64,000 nucleotides of DNA from Lentzea californiensis (GCF_024648825.1 NZ_JANBBE010000006.1:310001-374000), one strand, 5' to 3'. Positions 16,953 to 25,486 are shown, counted from the stretch's first letter. Numbers and translations: made by a program. The notes: generated from the letters alone by a model not told the origin.

Positions 16953-17175
16953 GATCGACCTGAGCAACGCCGAGGCCTTCGCGGCCGTGTTCGCGGACAC
17001 CACCGGACCGCTGGTCGTCGACCTCACCGAGGTGCACTACATCGACAGCGCCGGCATGAGCGTGCTGTTCACGCACGCCGAGCGGGCCGAGCTGATCGCG
17101 TCCTCGTTGCTCGCGCCGATCCTCGAGATGTCCGGGCTCACCTCGCTGACCACCGTCCGGACGGCGGAGGAGTGA
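16882..17175 (+). CDS. STAS-domain anti-sigma factor antagonist (RsbV/SpoIIAA-like)
   Basis: 97 residues. The core LVVDLTEVHYIDSAGMSVLF carries Ser56 in the IDSAG motif, the usual site phosphorylated by RsbW-type kinases and dephosphorylated by PP2C/SpoIIE phosphatases. It starts inside the 3' end of the hybrid kinase/phosphatase gene (71-base overlap), so it is very likely the direct substrate of that protein's phosphatase and anti-sigma domains. No sigma factor of the SigB/SigF type is adjacent; the output sigma factor must be encoded elsewhere. Confidence 0.9.
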   Translation: MTTPLTLTKTVDPQGRSAIKAVGEIDLSNAEAFAAVFADTTGPLVVDLTEVHYIDSAGMSVLFTHAERAELIASSLLAPILEMSGLTSLTTVRTAEE

Positions 17176-17183
17176 CAGCGGGT

Positions 17184-17585
17184 TCAGGCGATGCGGTCGG
17201 CGCAGCTCATCGGGACCGCCGGAGAGACCTCGTCCGATGAGCGCCGCAGGTGGGCCTCACCCCACACCCTCACGCCTTCGACGACGGGCAGAACCGTTGC
17301 CCCGTAAGGCGTGAGCCGGTAGAGGACGGGCGCGGGCACCGGTCCGGTCTCCACGCGTTCGACGAGTCCGTCGGCCTCCAGCTCGCGCAGTTGCCCGGCC
17401 AGCACCTTGGGCGTGATCGGGACGGCGCGGCGGCGCAGGCCGGCGAAGTGGGTCTCGCCGTGGGCGAGCCAGTAGAGCAGGGTCAGCTTCCACTTCCCGC
17501 CTATCGCGGCGAAGGCGGCGGCCATCGGGCAGCCGGGCAACGGGTTGGGGCGCGAGGGGTTACCGGGAGGTGCCTTCTTGTCCAT
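17184..17585 (-). CDS. HxlR-family transcriptional regulator
   Basis: 133 residues. Winged helix-turn-helix of the HxlR type: CPMAAAFAAIGGKWKLTLLY, then the recognition region THFAGLRRRAVPITPKVLAG and the wing VPAPVLYRLTPYGATVLPVV. The Cys19 position typical of redox-sensing HxlR members (PGCPM) is present. It is divergent, with only 28 bases between starts, from the secreted protein gene at 17614, which is the most likely target together with itself. Confidence 0.9.
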   Translation of the reverse strand: MDKKAPPGNPSRPNPLPGCPMAAAFAAIGGKWKLTLLYWLAHGETHFAGLRRRAVPITPKVLAGQLRELEADGLVERVETGPVPAPVLYRLTPYGATVLPVVEGVRVWGEAHLRRSSDEVSPAVPMSCADRIA

Positions 17586-17613
17586 GGCCGCACTCCGCTC
17601 CGATAGTCAGGCC

Positions 17614-18174
17614 ATGACCCTGCCACACAAGCGAATCCTCGTCGCGGTCCTCTCCGTCGCACTGGTGGCCGCGACCGCCGCCTCCGGGAACGCCTCGCGG
17701 ACCACCGGCGGCCAGTACGACTTCGACTGGGAGATCGGCAGCTGGCGCACCACCGTGCGCGTGCTCGCCGAGCCGTTGTCGGAGTCCGCCGACGAATGGC
17801 TCCAGTTCAGCGGGACCAGTGTCGTGCGCCCGTTGATGGATCGGCGCGCGAACGTCGTCGAGCTGAAGATCGCCGGCCCGGCCGGGCGCGTCGAGGGCCT
17901 GAACCTGCGGCTGTACGAACCGCAGGCCGACCGGTGGAGCCTGAACTTCGCGAGCATGCGCGACGGCGTCCTCACACCGGCGGTCTTCGGCGGGTTCCGC
18001 GACGGCGTGGGCGAGTTCCTCGGCGACGACCAGCTCGGCGGCCGACCGATCGAGGTGCGTTTCCTCGTCTTCCGCCAGGGACCCGACCAGGCCAGGTTCG
18101 AGCAGGCGTTCTCCGGCGACGGCGGAGCGACGTGGGAGACCAACTGGATCGCGATCGACCGCCGGAACCGCTGA
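17614..18174 (+). CDS. Conserved exported protein of unknown function
   Basis: 186 residues. ATG 17614 gives a normal Sec signal peptide (KRILVAVLSVALVAATAASG); a longer frame would run into the divergent HxlR gene. The mature part begins YDFDWEIGSWRTTVRVL and contains VVRPLMDRRANVVELKIAGP, RLYEPQADRWSLNFASMRDG and FEQAFSGDGGATWETNWI. I recognise this as a widespread bacterial family with a lipocalin-like or DUF1579-like beta-barrel look (tryptophan-rich strands), but no enzyme motif. The HxlR regulator 28 bases away probably controls it. Confidence 0.75.
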   Translation: MTLPHKRILVAVLSVALVAATAASGNASRTTGGQYDFDWEIGSWRTTVRVLAEPLSESADEWLQFSGTSVVRPLMDRRANVVELKIAGPAGRVEGLNLRLYEPQADRWSLNFASMRDGVLTPAVFGGFRDGVGEFLGDDQLGGRPIEVRFLVFRQGPDQARFEQAFSGDGGATWETNWIAIDRRNR

Positions 18175-18253
18175 TGGCAGCCGTCCGCACGTGCACCGCG
18201 ACCCCCTCACCGCCGCCATCACCCCGGACCTCGCAAAACGTGAGACAGTGGAC

Positions 18254-19603
18254 ATGTACGCCCGCCTCGGGTCCACACCCGCGGGCGTCTTCACCCCGGA
18301 GCGGACGCCGCCTCATCCAGGCGCGTTTCACCGCTCCCGGTCAGTTCGCACCACTCCACGCCCAGGACCGGGTACAGGCACCACCCCACGAGGGAGATCT
18401 CCCATCACCGCCTCCGCGCTCACGCCGACCCCGGCCGCCCCCCGGACCCTCACCGACATCTACGGCCCCGACATCGCCGTCTGCGCGCGCCCCGCCCAGG
18501 AACCGACTGTGCCGTCGAGCAGGCACCGCAACACCCGCGACGTACTGTCCGCCCGTCCCCTCGCCATCGCCGCCGGCACCCCGGTCATCTGCAGCGCGGG
18601 CGGCACCGAACCCAACCTGATCGCCGCGATGCGCGACGGCGGCCTGCCGGTCGGCACCGACGCGCGCGAGTTCCGCAGCGAAGCCGAGTTCGCCCTGCGC
18701 GTCACCGAGGCGCTCAGCGACGGCCTGCTCCTGTCCATGGAGTACCCGCAGCCCACCAGCCTGTACCCGGACGAACGCTCCGTGAAGAGCGCCGAGCTCG
18801 TCGGCTACCTCAACAACAAGGCCAGCATCAGCACGTTCGTCGACCCGCGCTTCCAGGCCCGCCGCCAGATCGTCACGACCGACGAGCTCGCCCTGGCCGC
18901 CCCCGCCGAGAAGTCCTGGGTCCTCAAGGCCGCCACCAACGCCGCCCACGGCGCCAGCCTCGACGTCTACCTGCACCGCGCCGGGGAGCCGGTGAACCTG
19001 CCCGCGTTCACCGACATCCTCAGCGAGGTCGTCGTCGAGGAGTACCTGAACATCCACCGCAACTGGGGCGTGCAGCTCTACGTCGCCGCCGACGGCCAGG
19101 CCCGCCTGCTCGCCGTGACCGACCAGCGCATCGACGCCGACGGCGTCTACACCGGCGGCCGTTTCGGACTGGTCGTCCCGCTCCCCGCCGACCTGCTCAC
19201 CGAATGCCTGGCGATCGCCCAGCGCGCCGCCGACGTCGGCTATCGCGGCATGTGCAGCCTCGACTGCGCCCAGACCCACGACGGCAGAATGGTCATGCTC
19301 GACCTGAACTTCCGCATCACCAGCGGGTCCATCCCCCTGCTGGCGCTGCACACCATCCGCCCCGACGACCTGGACCGCCCGTCGGAGTCGACGAAGCTCA
19401 CCACCTCCGCCCCCATCTCCGCGCTGCTGGCCGCGCTGAGGCCCGCACTGCTGCGCGGAGGGCTGCTCGTCACCGGCGGCCACGACACCCGCCGCACCGA
19501 CAACCCGATCAACCAGACCACGCTGCACCTGATCGTCTTCGGTGACGACGCCGACGACGTCGCCGCCCGCCGCACGGCGCTGGAGACCATGTACGACCAC
19601 TGA
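18254..19603 (+). CDS. ATP-grasp-like protein (start uncertain)
   Basis: From ATG 18254 this is 449 residues, but codons before about 18404 encode an Arg/Pro/Thr-rich stretch that looks non-coding. A good ribosome site (GAGGGAG, 18390-18396) lies 7 bases before an in-frame ATC at 18404, which might be the true non-canonical start; GTG 18509 is another option. The body resembles an ATP-grasp carboxylate-amine ligase: KSWVLKAATNAAHGASLDVY as the nucleotide-binding loop, VVVEEYLNIHRNWGVQLYVA as the hinge, and CSLDCAQTHDGRMVMLDLNF ending in the D-x-N metal motif. The N-terminal part (AGGTEPNLIAAMRDGGLPVG) looks like a pre-ATP-grasp domain. Substrate unknown. Confidence 0.65.
   Translation: MYARLGSTPAGVFTPERTPPHPGAFHRSRSVRTTPRPGPGTGTTPRGRSPITASALTPTPAAPRTLTDIYGPDIAVCARPAQEPTVPSSRHRNTRDVLSARPLAIAAGTPVICSAGGTEPNLIAAMRDGGLPVGTDAREFRSEAEFALRVTEALSDGLLLSMEYPQPTSLYPDERSVKSAELVGYLNNKASISTFVDPRFQARRQIVTTDELALAAPAEKSWVLKAATNAAHGASLDVYLHRAGEPVNLPAFTDILSEVVVEEYLNIHRNWGVQLYVAADGQARLLAVTDQRIDADGVYTGGRFGLVVPLPADLLTECLAIAQRAADVGYRGMCSLDCAQTHDGRMVMLDLNFRITSGSIPLLALHTIRPDDLDRPSESTKLTTSAPISALLAALRPALLRGGLLVTGGHDTRRTDNPINQTTLHLIVFGDDADDVAARRTALETMYDH
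18390..18406 (+). promoter_or_regulatory. Ribosome site followed by an in-frame ATC codon
   Basis: GAGGGAG at 18390-18396, then 7 bases, then ATC at 18404-18406 in frame with the ATP-grasp protein. No ATG, GTG or TTG lies at the right distance. Either translation starts at ATC, a rare but documented type of start, or the site is chance. Confidence 0.35.
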
Positions 19604-19613
19604 TCGGCTCTCC

Positions 19614-19646
19614 AGCCGGCCGGCTCCGTCGTGGAGGTGGCCGGCT
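19614..19646 (+). terminator. Possible hairpin after the ATP-grasp gene
   Basis: AGCCGGCC (19614-19621) pairs with GGCCGGCT (19639-19646) across a 17-base loop, 10 bases after the TGA. It lies between convergent genes (ATP-grasp and xylanase) and could end transcription from either side. The sequence GGCCGGCTCC is also directly repeated here, so the hairpin is not the only reading. Confidence 0.4.
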
Positions 19647-19715
19647 CCTCCCCCACCGCCCGGCAGCGTCGCGGCGCGACACGGGCGGCGGAGGAGGATC
19701 GTCATCCGGCGGCGC

Positions 19716-20414
19716 TCACCTCACGGTGATGTTGGAGTTGCCACTGCTGCGGTACCCCTCGGTCGCCATGATCATGTAGTAGCTGAAGTTGCCGAGCCGC
19801 ATGTTGGCGCGGCCCCACGCGTCGAAGTGGTTCCCGGTGGTGATGGACCCACCCGTGCGCTTCTGCTGCCGGACGCTCCAGAACTGCGGGAACGTCTTGT
19901 TGTCGCCCTCCACCGAAGGCGCGTTGTACCGCATCGTCTGGTAGATGTCGTATGTGCCGCCGTCGGTGGTGACGGTGCCCTTGTGGGTGCCGGTGGGCCG
20001 GTAGTTCCCCCAGTTGTCGACGATGTAGTACTCGACGAGCGGGTTCGACGTCCAGCCGTACAGCGTCAGGTACGCGTTGCCGGAGGGGTTGAAGCTGCCG
20101 GAGTAGTTCACGGTCCGCCGTGAACCGTTGCTCCAGCCCTTGCCGCCGACGAAGTTGCCGACGTTGCTCCACGAGGTGCTGTAGTTGCCGCCGGACCCGA
20201 AGTCCATGCAGACCCTGCCGCCACCGTCGGTCCAGAACGAGTAGTAGTAACCGCCGTTGTTGCCCGTCTGGCTCGAGCACGTGGCGGCGATGCCCACGTC
20301 GGCGCCGGCGACGACCGGTGTCAGCGCCATGACCAGCGCGGTGCAGGCACCGCTGACGAGCAGTGCCGTGCGGCCGCGTTTGCGACTTCGCGGGCGGGAA
20401 CTGGATTCAGCCAT
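19716..20414 (-). CDS. GH11 endo-1,4-beta-xylanase, secreted
   Basis: 232 residues. Signal peptide to about residue 38 ([20 protein letters not shown]), then a single GH11 beta-jelly-roll domain without a binding module. Catalytic nucleophile Glu128 is in PLVEYYIVD and acid/base Glu219 in [10 protein letters not shown]. Other GH11 hallmarks are [20 protein letters not shown] and the thumb region around [12 protein letters not shown]. The ATG has GAGGAG about 9 bases upstream. It lies 32 bases behind the GH62 gene on the same strand, so both form an arabinoxylan-degrading operon: GH62 removes arabinose side chains and GH11 cuts the backbone. Confidence 0.95.
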   Translation of the reverse strand: MAESSSRPRSRKRGRTALLVSGACTALVMALTPVVAGADVGIAATCSSQTGNNGGYYYSFWTDGGGRVCMDFGSGGNYSTSWSNVGNFVGGKGWSNGSRRTVNYSGSFNPSGNAYLTLYGWTSNPLVEYYIVDNWGNYRPTGTHKGTVTTDGGTYDIYQTMRYNAPSVEGDNKTFPQFWSVRQQKRTGGSITTGNHFDAWGRANMRLGNFSYYMIMATEGYRSSGNSNITVR

Positions 20415-20446
20415 GTTCGGTACTCCTCACTCATCGAGGCCGGCGG

Positions 20447-21967
20447 TCAGCGTTGCAGCGTCAGCAGACCCGGCCGGTACGGCAGCAGGCCGTAGTCGCC
20501 GCCGGAGTTCGGGTTGCGGCCCTGGTAGAGGAACTGCAGGTTGCAGGGGTCGATGGTCTTCGTCTGGTCGGGGTTGGCGCGGATCAGGTCGCCGTGGCTG
20601 ATGTCGTTGGTCCAGGTGGCACCGCTGTTGGCCTTGCCGGCGAACGGGTTGCTCTCGGTGGCGGCCTGCGGCGTCCACGAGCCGCTCAGGCTGCTGGACG
20701 TGAACGAGCGGAAGTAGCGCCCGCCGGAGCCCATCGCCTCGACGATCATGAGGTACTGGTTCTGGCCCTGGACCTTGTAGACCTCGACGCCCTCGAACAG
20801 GTTCGCCGTCGTGTCGCTCATGATCTGCGTCCAGGACGAGCCGAAGCTGCCGGGAAAGTTCCCGATCGGCATGGTGGCGCGGTAGATCTTGCCGTTGTCA
20901 CCGGCGAAGAACAGGTACATGTTCGTGCCGTCGCCGATGAGCGTCTGGTCGATCGGGCCCGTGCCGGAGTTGGGAATGGACCCCGTGAAGAGCGTCTGCG
21001 CCGGCGACCACCCGTTCGCGTTCGTGGGGTCGTTCGACGTCCGGTAGCTGAAGGCGGTCGGTCCCCACTGGTAGGTGAGCACCCAGATGTTCTTCGGTGC
21101 GAAGTAGAACAGCGTGGACGCGACCGCGCCGCTGTTCATGCCGTTCTGACTGGCGGAGGCCATGTCGGACCAGTTCGTGAACGCCCCGAAGTTCATCGAG
21201 CCCCACGTCGTTCCCGTGTCGTGCGTGGTGGCGTAAACGATGTGCTTGCCGTTGTGCATGACGTGGGTGAAGTCCTTGAGCGACACCCAGCCCTGCTTCG
21301 GCTGTGCCAGCGGGCCCGTGGACGACCAGCGGTAGGTCGACGGGAGCGAGCACCCGCCGGGCGGGTTGCTCGTCGTGGTGGTCGGGCCCGTCCCGCCGCC
21401 GACGCGGACGAGCTGCCACTGCTGGTTGGTGCCGCCCCAGTCGCTGTACTGCACGACGTTGCCGCCATCGGCGGTGGAACCGCCCTGGACCTCCACGGCC
21501 TTGTTGCTGTTGCGGTTGACCAGCCGCACGTTCCCGCCGTCGGAGTCGGCGAGGCGGAACTGCTGGTTGGTGCCGTTGGAGTCGGCCCACTGGACGATGG
21601 CGCCGCCGTCGGCGGTGGAGAAGTTGTGGACGTCGAGGACCTTGCCCGACAAGCGTGACTTCAGCCGGTAGTAGCCGCCGCCGGAGTCGACGAACTGCCA
21701 CTGCTGCTGGTTGCCGTCGTTGCGGGCCCACTGCGTGATGCGCGCGCCGTCGTTCGTGGCGAGGTTGTAGACGTCCAGGGCCTTGCCGCTGTTTCGGTTG
21801 ACCAGGACGTACCAGGCGGTGGTGTCGACGGTCGCCGCCGACACGGGCGCCGCGCTGAAGGCCGCCACCAGACCGCCGAGCAGGACGGCCACGGCGGCGG
21901 TGATGCCGGCCGCACGTCGTCTGCGGGCGCGGGGGGCGGGGGTGGAGGGGTGGCCTGATCCGGCCAT
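20447..21967 (-). CDS. CBM13-GH62 alpha-L-arabinofuranosidase, secreted
   Basis: 506 residues from ATG 21967, chosen because AGGAG lies 7 bases upstream; an ATG at 21985 would place that ribosome site inside the gene. Signal peptide to about 45. A ricin-type beta-trefoil CBM13 at about 48-190 has three QxW-type repeats ([24 protein letters not shown]). A short TTTT linker follows, then the GH62 domain to the end, with the expected acidic blocks [29 protein letters not shown] and LFEGVEVYK, and the conserved [14 protein letters not shown] near the C-terminus. It probably removes arabinose from arabinoxylan and is first in the operon with GH11. Confidence 0.95.
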   Translation of the reverse strand: MAGSGHPSTPAPRARRRRAAGITAAVAVLLGGLVAAFSAAPVSAATVDTTAWYVLVNRNSGKALDVYNLATNDGARITQWARNDGNQQQWQFVDSGGGYYRLKSRLSGKVLDVHNFSTADGGAIVQWADSNGTNQQFRLADSDGGNVRLVNRNSNKAVEVQGGSTADGGNVVQYSDWGGTNQQWQLVRVGGGTGPTTTTSNPPGGCSLPSTYRWSSTGPLAQPKQGWVSLKDFTHVMHNGKHIVYATTHDTGTTWGSMNFGAFTNWSDMASASQNGMNSGAVASTLFYFAPKNIWVLTYQWGPTAFSYRTSNDPTNANGWSPAQTLFTGSIPNSGTGPIDQTLIGDGTNMYLFFAGDNGKIYRATMPIGNFPGSFGSSWTQIMSDTTANLFEGVEVYKVQGQNQYLMIVEAMGSGGRYFRSFTSSSLSGSWTPQAATESNPFAGKANSGATWTNDISHGDLIRANPDQTKTIDPCNLQFLYQGRNPNSGGDYGLLPYRPGLLTLQR

Positions 21968-22014
21968 GGGCGTGCTCCTCTTCATCGAGGTGAGGATCGC
22001 GAGCGGGCGGCATC

Positions 22015-22045
22015 TGAAAGACCGTTTGCGCCGAGCGGTCTTTCA
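22015..22045. promoter_or_regulatory. Perfect 10-bp inverted repeat in the leader of the xylan operon
   Basis: TGAAAGACCG (22015-22024) and CGGTCTTTCA (22036-22045) are exact inverted copies separated by 11 bases, 48 bases upstream of the GH62 start. It could be an operator or an RNA hairpin in the leader. No regulator gene is adjacent. I do not recognise the sequence as a known xylanase-operator consensus. Confidence 0.6.
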
Positions 22046-22072
22046 CACCCGTTCAGAGCGACAACCATTACG

Positions 22073-22086
22073 TGACAGAGATGTCA
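22073..22086. promoter_or_regulatory. TGACA-N4-TGTCA dyad in the xylan/acyltransferase intergene
   Basis: TGACA (22073-22077) and TGTCA (22082-22086) flank GAGA. The site lies between the divergent GH62 and acyltransferase genes, in a locally A+T-richer stretch suited to a promoter. Candidate operator only. Confidence 0.4.
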
Positions 22087-22248
22087 TTACGGCGGATATG
22101 GCCGCCTGCAACAACTGTGAGGGATGATCTCCGCGCGGTCAAGAAGAGTCGAATGCGTTCGACTGGCCGATGCCGCGCATTGTTGGTTGCTAAAAAAGAC
22201 GAATTCTTTGAGCGCATTCGAACCGCACGGGCCGGTAGGGTCGTCCTC

Positions 22249-23193
22249 GTGGATCCGGAGGACACCGCCGCCCGGCTCGGCGTTCCCGTCGAGGAGGTCG
22301 ACCGCGTGCACCGGCTCGCCGGTGACCGGCCGTCCGCCCCGCTGCCCGCCAAGGCCGACGCGCCCGCGATCCTCGAACGGCTCGCCGTGCGGCCGGACGA
22401 CGCCGCGGAGGTCATGGCGGGCTGGCCCGACGCCGACTCTCCACTGTGGACACCCGAGCTGCGCTGGCTGCTGGACCGCTCGATCGCCCTGGTCCAGGCC
22501 GATCTCGGCGGCCACCAGTGGTTGTCCCCCGGCCCGGAGCTGCCGCGCGACCGCGGCCCGGCCTGGCGGCACCTCTACGTGTACGCGTACCTGGCCCTGG
22601 CCGGCGTCGTCACGAGGTACCACCGCGAGCACGGCATCGCCGACGCCGTGTCGTGGACGACCCTCGCGGACATCGGCCGCAACCTCGCGGTCGACAGGCG
22701 GATGCACGGCGAGGGCTGGCCGGTCATGCAGAGCTGGCTCACGCTGCACGCGCGCGGAGCCGTCTACGAACTCGGCCGCCTGCAGCACCACCGCGGCGGC
22801 ACCGCCATTTCCCTGCACGTTCCCGATTCAGGCCCGATGACCCCGGAAGCGGTCACGGCGTCACTCGACGAGGCCCGCGCGTTCTTCCCCCGCCACTTCC
22901 CCGGCGAGCACTACACGGCGTTCTCCTGCGGCTCGTGGCTGCTCGACCCGCAACTGCGGGAGTACCTGCCGGCGGACTCCAACATCATCCGGTTCCAGCA
23001 ACGGTTCGAACTGGAGCCCTACGAGGAGCCGGAAGGACTGGACGCCGACGTCGAGGTGCGGCGGTTCGTGTTCCGCACCCTGAGCACGCCGCTCGACCGG
23101 CTGCCGCGCGACACGCTGCTCCAGCGCGCCGTCGTCGACCACCTGCGGGCGGGCCGCCACTGGCACTGGCGCAGCGGTCAGTTCCCGATCTAG
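22249..23193 (+). CDS. Acyltransferase-domain (GNAT-like) protein
   Basis: 314 residues from GTG 22249. The frame is open further upstream, but that stretch is A+T-rich and reads like a promoter; GGTAGGG about 8 bases before 22249 supports this start. The protein has an all-helical N-terminal part (DPEDTAARLGVPVEEVDRVH) and a C-terminal part with SLHVPDSGPMTPEAVTASLD, FSCGSWLLDPQLREYLPADS and NIIRFQQRFEL. This looks like the actinobacterial acyltransferase family with an N-acyltransferase N-terminal and a GNAT-like C-terminal domain. Substrate unknown. It is divergent from the xylan operon. Confidence 0.65.
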   Translation: MDPEDTAARLGVPVEEVDRVHRLAGDRPSAPLPAKADAPAILERLAVRPDDAAEVMAGWPDADSPLWTPELRWLLDRSIALVQADLGGHQWLSPGPELPRDRGPAWRHLYVYAYLALAGVVTRYHREHGIADAVSWTTLADIGRNLAVDRRMHGEGWPVMQSWLTLHARGAVYELGRLQHHRGGTAISLHVPDSGPMTPEAVTASLDEARAFFPRHFPGEHYTAFSCGSWLLDPQLREYLPADSNIIRFQQRFELEPYEEPEGLDADVEVRRFVFRTLSTPLDRLPRDTLLQRAVVDHLRAGRHWHWRSGQFPI

Positions 23194-23230
23194 CGGCGCC
23201 CTCGGTCTCCGCCCTCGTTGACACCAGCTA

Positions 23231-23265
23231 GCTAATACCCTTAGCCTCTAGCTAACGACATTAGC
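23231..23265. promoter_or_regulatory. Two tandem GCTAA-N5-TTAGC operator sites
   Basis: First copy: GCTAA 23231-23235, TTAGC 23241-23245. Second copy: GCTAA 23251-23255, TTAGC 23261-23265. Arms are exact, spacers are both 5 bases, and the copies are 20 bases apart (two helical turns), 20 bases before the ATG of the hydrolase. This is the geometry of a TetR- or MarR-type operator pair. No such regulator is adjacent. Confidence 0.7.
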
Positions 23266-23284
23266 TTTTGTTTCGGAGGACGGC

Positions 23285-24121
23285 ATGACCGAGTACCTGA
23301 ACATCGACGGCGGCACCATCGCCTACGACGTGACCGGGCAGGGGCCGCTCGTCGTGCTGGCGCACGGCATCGGCGACAGCCGCCACTCCTACCGCTTCCT
23401 CGCCCCGCTCCTGGCCGCGAAGGGGTACCGGGTCGCGAACGTCGACATCCGCGGTTGCGGCGACTCGAGCGCCGAGTGGAGCGGGTACAGCCGCACGGAC
23501 ATCGCGGGTGACCTGGTCGCCGTCGTCCGCCACCTCGGCGGGCCCGCCGTGGTCATCGGGCAGTCGATCAGCGGCGGTGCCGCGACCATCGCGGCCGCCA
23601 CCGCACCCGACGTGATCACCGGCGTCGTCGAGCTCGCGCCGTTCACGCGCGCGCAGTCCGTCGACCTCGGGGGCATGTTGCGCGTCAAGCGCTTCCGCGC
23701 GGGCTACACGCAGCTCCTGAAGGTCCTGCTCGCGGGAAGCCTGGACAGCTGGAAGCGCTACCTCGACCTGGCGGTTCCGGCCAAGCCCGCCGACTGGGAC
23801 GCCGAGCTCGCCCGCATCGAGTCCAAGCTGCGCGAACCCGACCGGATGAAGGCCCTGCAGGCCATGTGCAAGACCAGCCCGGCCGACGCCGGCACGCAGC
23901 TGGCCAACGTCCCCTGCCCGGTCCTGGTCGTCATGGGCACCGCCGACCCCGACTGGGCCGACCCGCGCGCCGAGGGCGAGAAGATCATCGCCGACCTGCC
24001 GCGGGGACGCGGTGAGCTGGCGGTCATCGAGGGAGCCGGGCACTACCCGCACGTGCAGACGCCCGACGAGGTCCTCGCGCTCGCCCTGCCGTTCCTGGCG
24101 GAGACGCTGACCCGCGCCTAG
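23285..24121 (+). CDS. Alpha/beta-fold hydrolase
   Basis: 278 residues, ATG with GGAGGA upstream. The catalytic triad is visible: Ser94 in GQSISGG, Asp in VMGTADPDW (about 222) and His in GAGHYPH (about 256); the oxyanion-hole region is LAHGIGDSRHSY. Members act as esterases, lactonases, epoxide hydrolases or haloperoxidase-like enzymes; the substrate cannot be inferred. Its leader carries two tandem GCTAA-N5-TTAGC dyads, so transcription is probably repressed by a TetR/MarR-type protein encoded elsewhere. Confidence 0.85.
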   Translation: MTEYLNIDGGTIAYDVTGQGPLVVLAHGIGDSRHSYRFLAPLLAAKGYRVANVDIRGCGDSSAEWSGYSRTDIAGDLVAVVRHLGGPAVVIGQSISGGAATIAAATAPDVITGVVELAPFTRAQSVDLGGMLRVKRFRAGYTQLLKVLLAGSLDSWKRYLDLAVPAKPADWDAELARIESKLREPDRMKALQAMCKTSPADAGTQLANVPCPVLVVMGTADPDWADPRAEGEKIIADLPRGRGELAVIEGAGHYPHVQTPDEVLALALPFLAETLTRA

Positions 24122-24207
24122 AGGTCCATCCACGCGATGGATACCGGCAGTCAGGATTAGTGATTTCCGCACGGCGTCCCGGCGCACCAAAACTAGGGCC
24201 ACTGTTG

Positions 24208-24242
24208 CCGGTCATCGGAGATCGGCAGGTGCACCTGACCGG
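24208..24242. promoter_or_regulatory. Nested dyad before the MFS-reductase-P450 operon
   Basis: Outer arms CCGGTCA (24208-24214) and TGACCGG (24236-24242) enclose, and share two bases with, the perfect palindrome CAGGTGCACCTG (24226-24237). It ends 8 bases before the GTG start at 24251, so it would overlap the transcript leader or promoter. Candidate operator. Confidence 0.5.
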
Positions 24243-24250
24243 AGACGCCT

Positions 24251-25486
24251 GTGTCGCAACGAGCCTCACGTCCTGAGAAGCCGGGCAGACGTCCCGGCGG
24301 CAGCCTGCTCACCGACGGCGAGCGGCCCGCGGGACGTTCCCAAGCTCTGGTCCTGCTTCTCGCGAGCTGCCTGCCGGTGCTCGGGTCGGTGCTGCTCGCA
24401 CCGGTGCTGCCGGCCATCCAGCAGGCGTTCGCCTCGACGCCGGGGGCTTCGGCGCTCGCTCCGATCGTCCTGACCGCGCCCGCGCTCGTCATCGGGCTGA
24501 CCGCTCCCTTCGCGGGCCGGGTCGTGGAACGGACCGGGCGCAAGAGGCTGCTGGTCGCCGGGCTCGTCGCGTACGGGATCTTCGGCACCGCGCCGCTGTG
24601 GCTGCCCACGCTGGAGCTGGTGGTGGCCAGCCGGGTCCTCGTCGGGGTCGCCGAGGCCGCCATCATGACGTGCTGCACGACGTTGCTCGCGGACTACTTC
24701 CACGGCAAGCAGCGGCAGCGGTACTTCGGGTTGCAGACCGTGTACACGACCGTCGCGGCCACGCTGTTCTTCGCGCTGGGCGGGCTGCTCGGCGGCCAGG
24801 GCTGGCGGACGCCGTTCTGGCTCTACGTCGCGAGTCTGCCGCTCGCCGTGATGGCGGTCCGGTACCTCTGGGAGCCCGCCGACCGCCAGGACCGCGCCGG
24901 GAGGGTCGCGCTCGCGTGGCGGCTGCTGGCAGCGCCCATCGGCGTGACGCTGGTGGGAGGCCTGGTGTTCTACACGCTGATCGTCGAGCTGCCGTACGTG
25001 CTGAGCGGTGTCGGTGTCGTGTCCACCGCCGCCATCGGCATGATCAGCGCGCTGGCGTCGCTCGCCACGGCCGCCGGCGCGTTCCTGTTCACCCCGCTGG
25101 CGCACCGGGGGCCCGGGGTGACCGTGACGCTCGCGTTCCTCCTGTCCGGGATCGGACTGGCCGTGCTCGCGTTCGCGCCGAGCACTCCGGTGGTCGTCGT
25201 GGGCGCCGCCGTCACCGGGTTCGGGAACGGGCTGCTGCTGCCCGCACTGGTCACCTGGGCACTGGGCCGGCTCACCTTCGCGCAACGCCCTCGCGCGTCG
25301 GGCCTGTGGACGGCGGCGCTGTTCATCGGGCAGTTCGTGTGTCCTCTCGTGGTGCTGGCGCTGTCCGCGGCGGTCAGCGGCCTCTCCTCCGCGCTGCTGG
25401 TGATCGGTGCGCTCTCGGTCCTCCTCTCCGTGATCACCAGAGCGGTGAAGTCGACCGACGCGAAGCCGGTGCTGGCCGATGGGTGA
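24251..25486 (+). CDS. MFS transporter
   Basis: 411 residues with about 12 membrane helices. The loop 2-3 motif of the major facilitator superfamily is seen in GLTAPFAGRVVERTGRKRLL (G-x3-D/E-R-x-G-R-K-R), and the topology fits a drug:proton antiporter of 12-helix type. The GTG start at 24251 has only a weak ribosome site. It overlaps the following reductase gene by 8 bases, so it is co-expressed with a P450 system and may export its product or import its substrate. Confidence 0.88.
   Translation: MSQRASRPEKPGRRPGGSLLTDGERPAGRSQALVLLLASCLPVLGSVLLAPVLPAIQQAFASTPGASALAPIVLTAPALVIGLTAPFAGRVVERTGRKRLLVAGLVAYGIFGTAPLWLPTLELVVASRVLVGVAEAAIMTCCTTLLADYFHGKQRQRYFGLQTVYTTVAATLFFALGGLLGGQGWRTPFWLYVASLPLAVMAVRYLWEPADRQDRAGRVALAWRLLAAPIGVTLVGGLVFYTLIVELPYVLSGVGVVSTAAIGMISALASLATAAGAFLFTPLAHRGPGVTVTLAFLLSGIGLAVLAFAPSTPVVVVGAAVTGFGNGLLLPALVTWALGRLTFAQRPRASGLWTAALFIGQFVCPLVVLALSAAVSGLSSALLVIGALSVLLSVITRAVKSTDAKPVLADG

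Noticed and set aside
20363..21658. 431-residue plus-strand frame antisense to the GH62 gene
   Set aside because: Overlaps a complete GH62-CBM13 gene and its operon partner.
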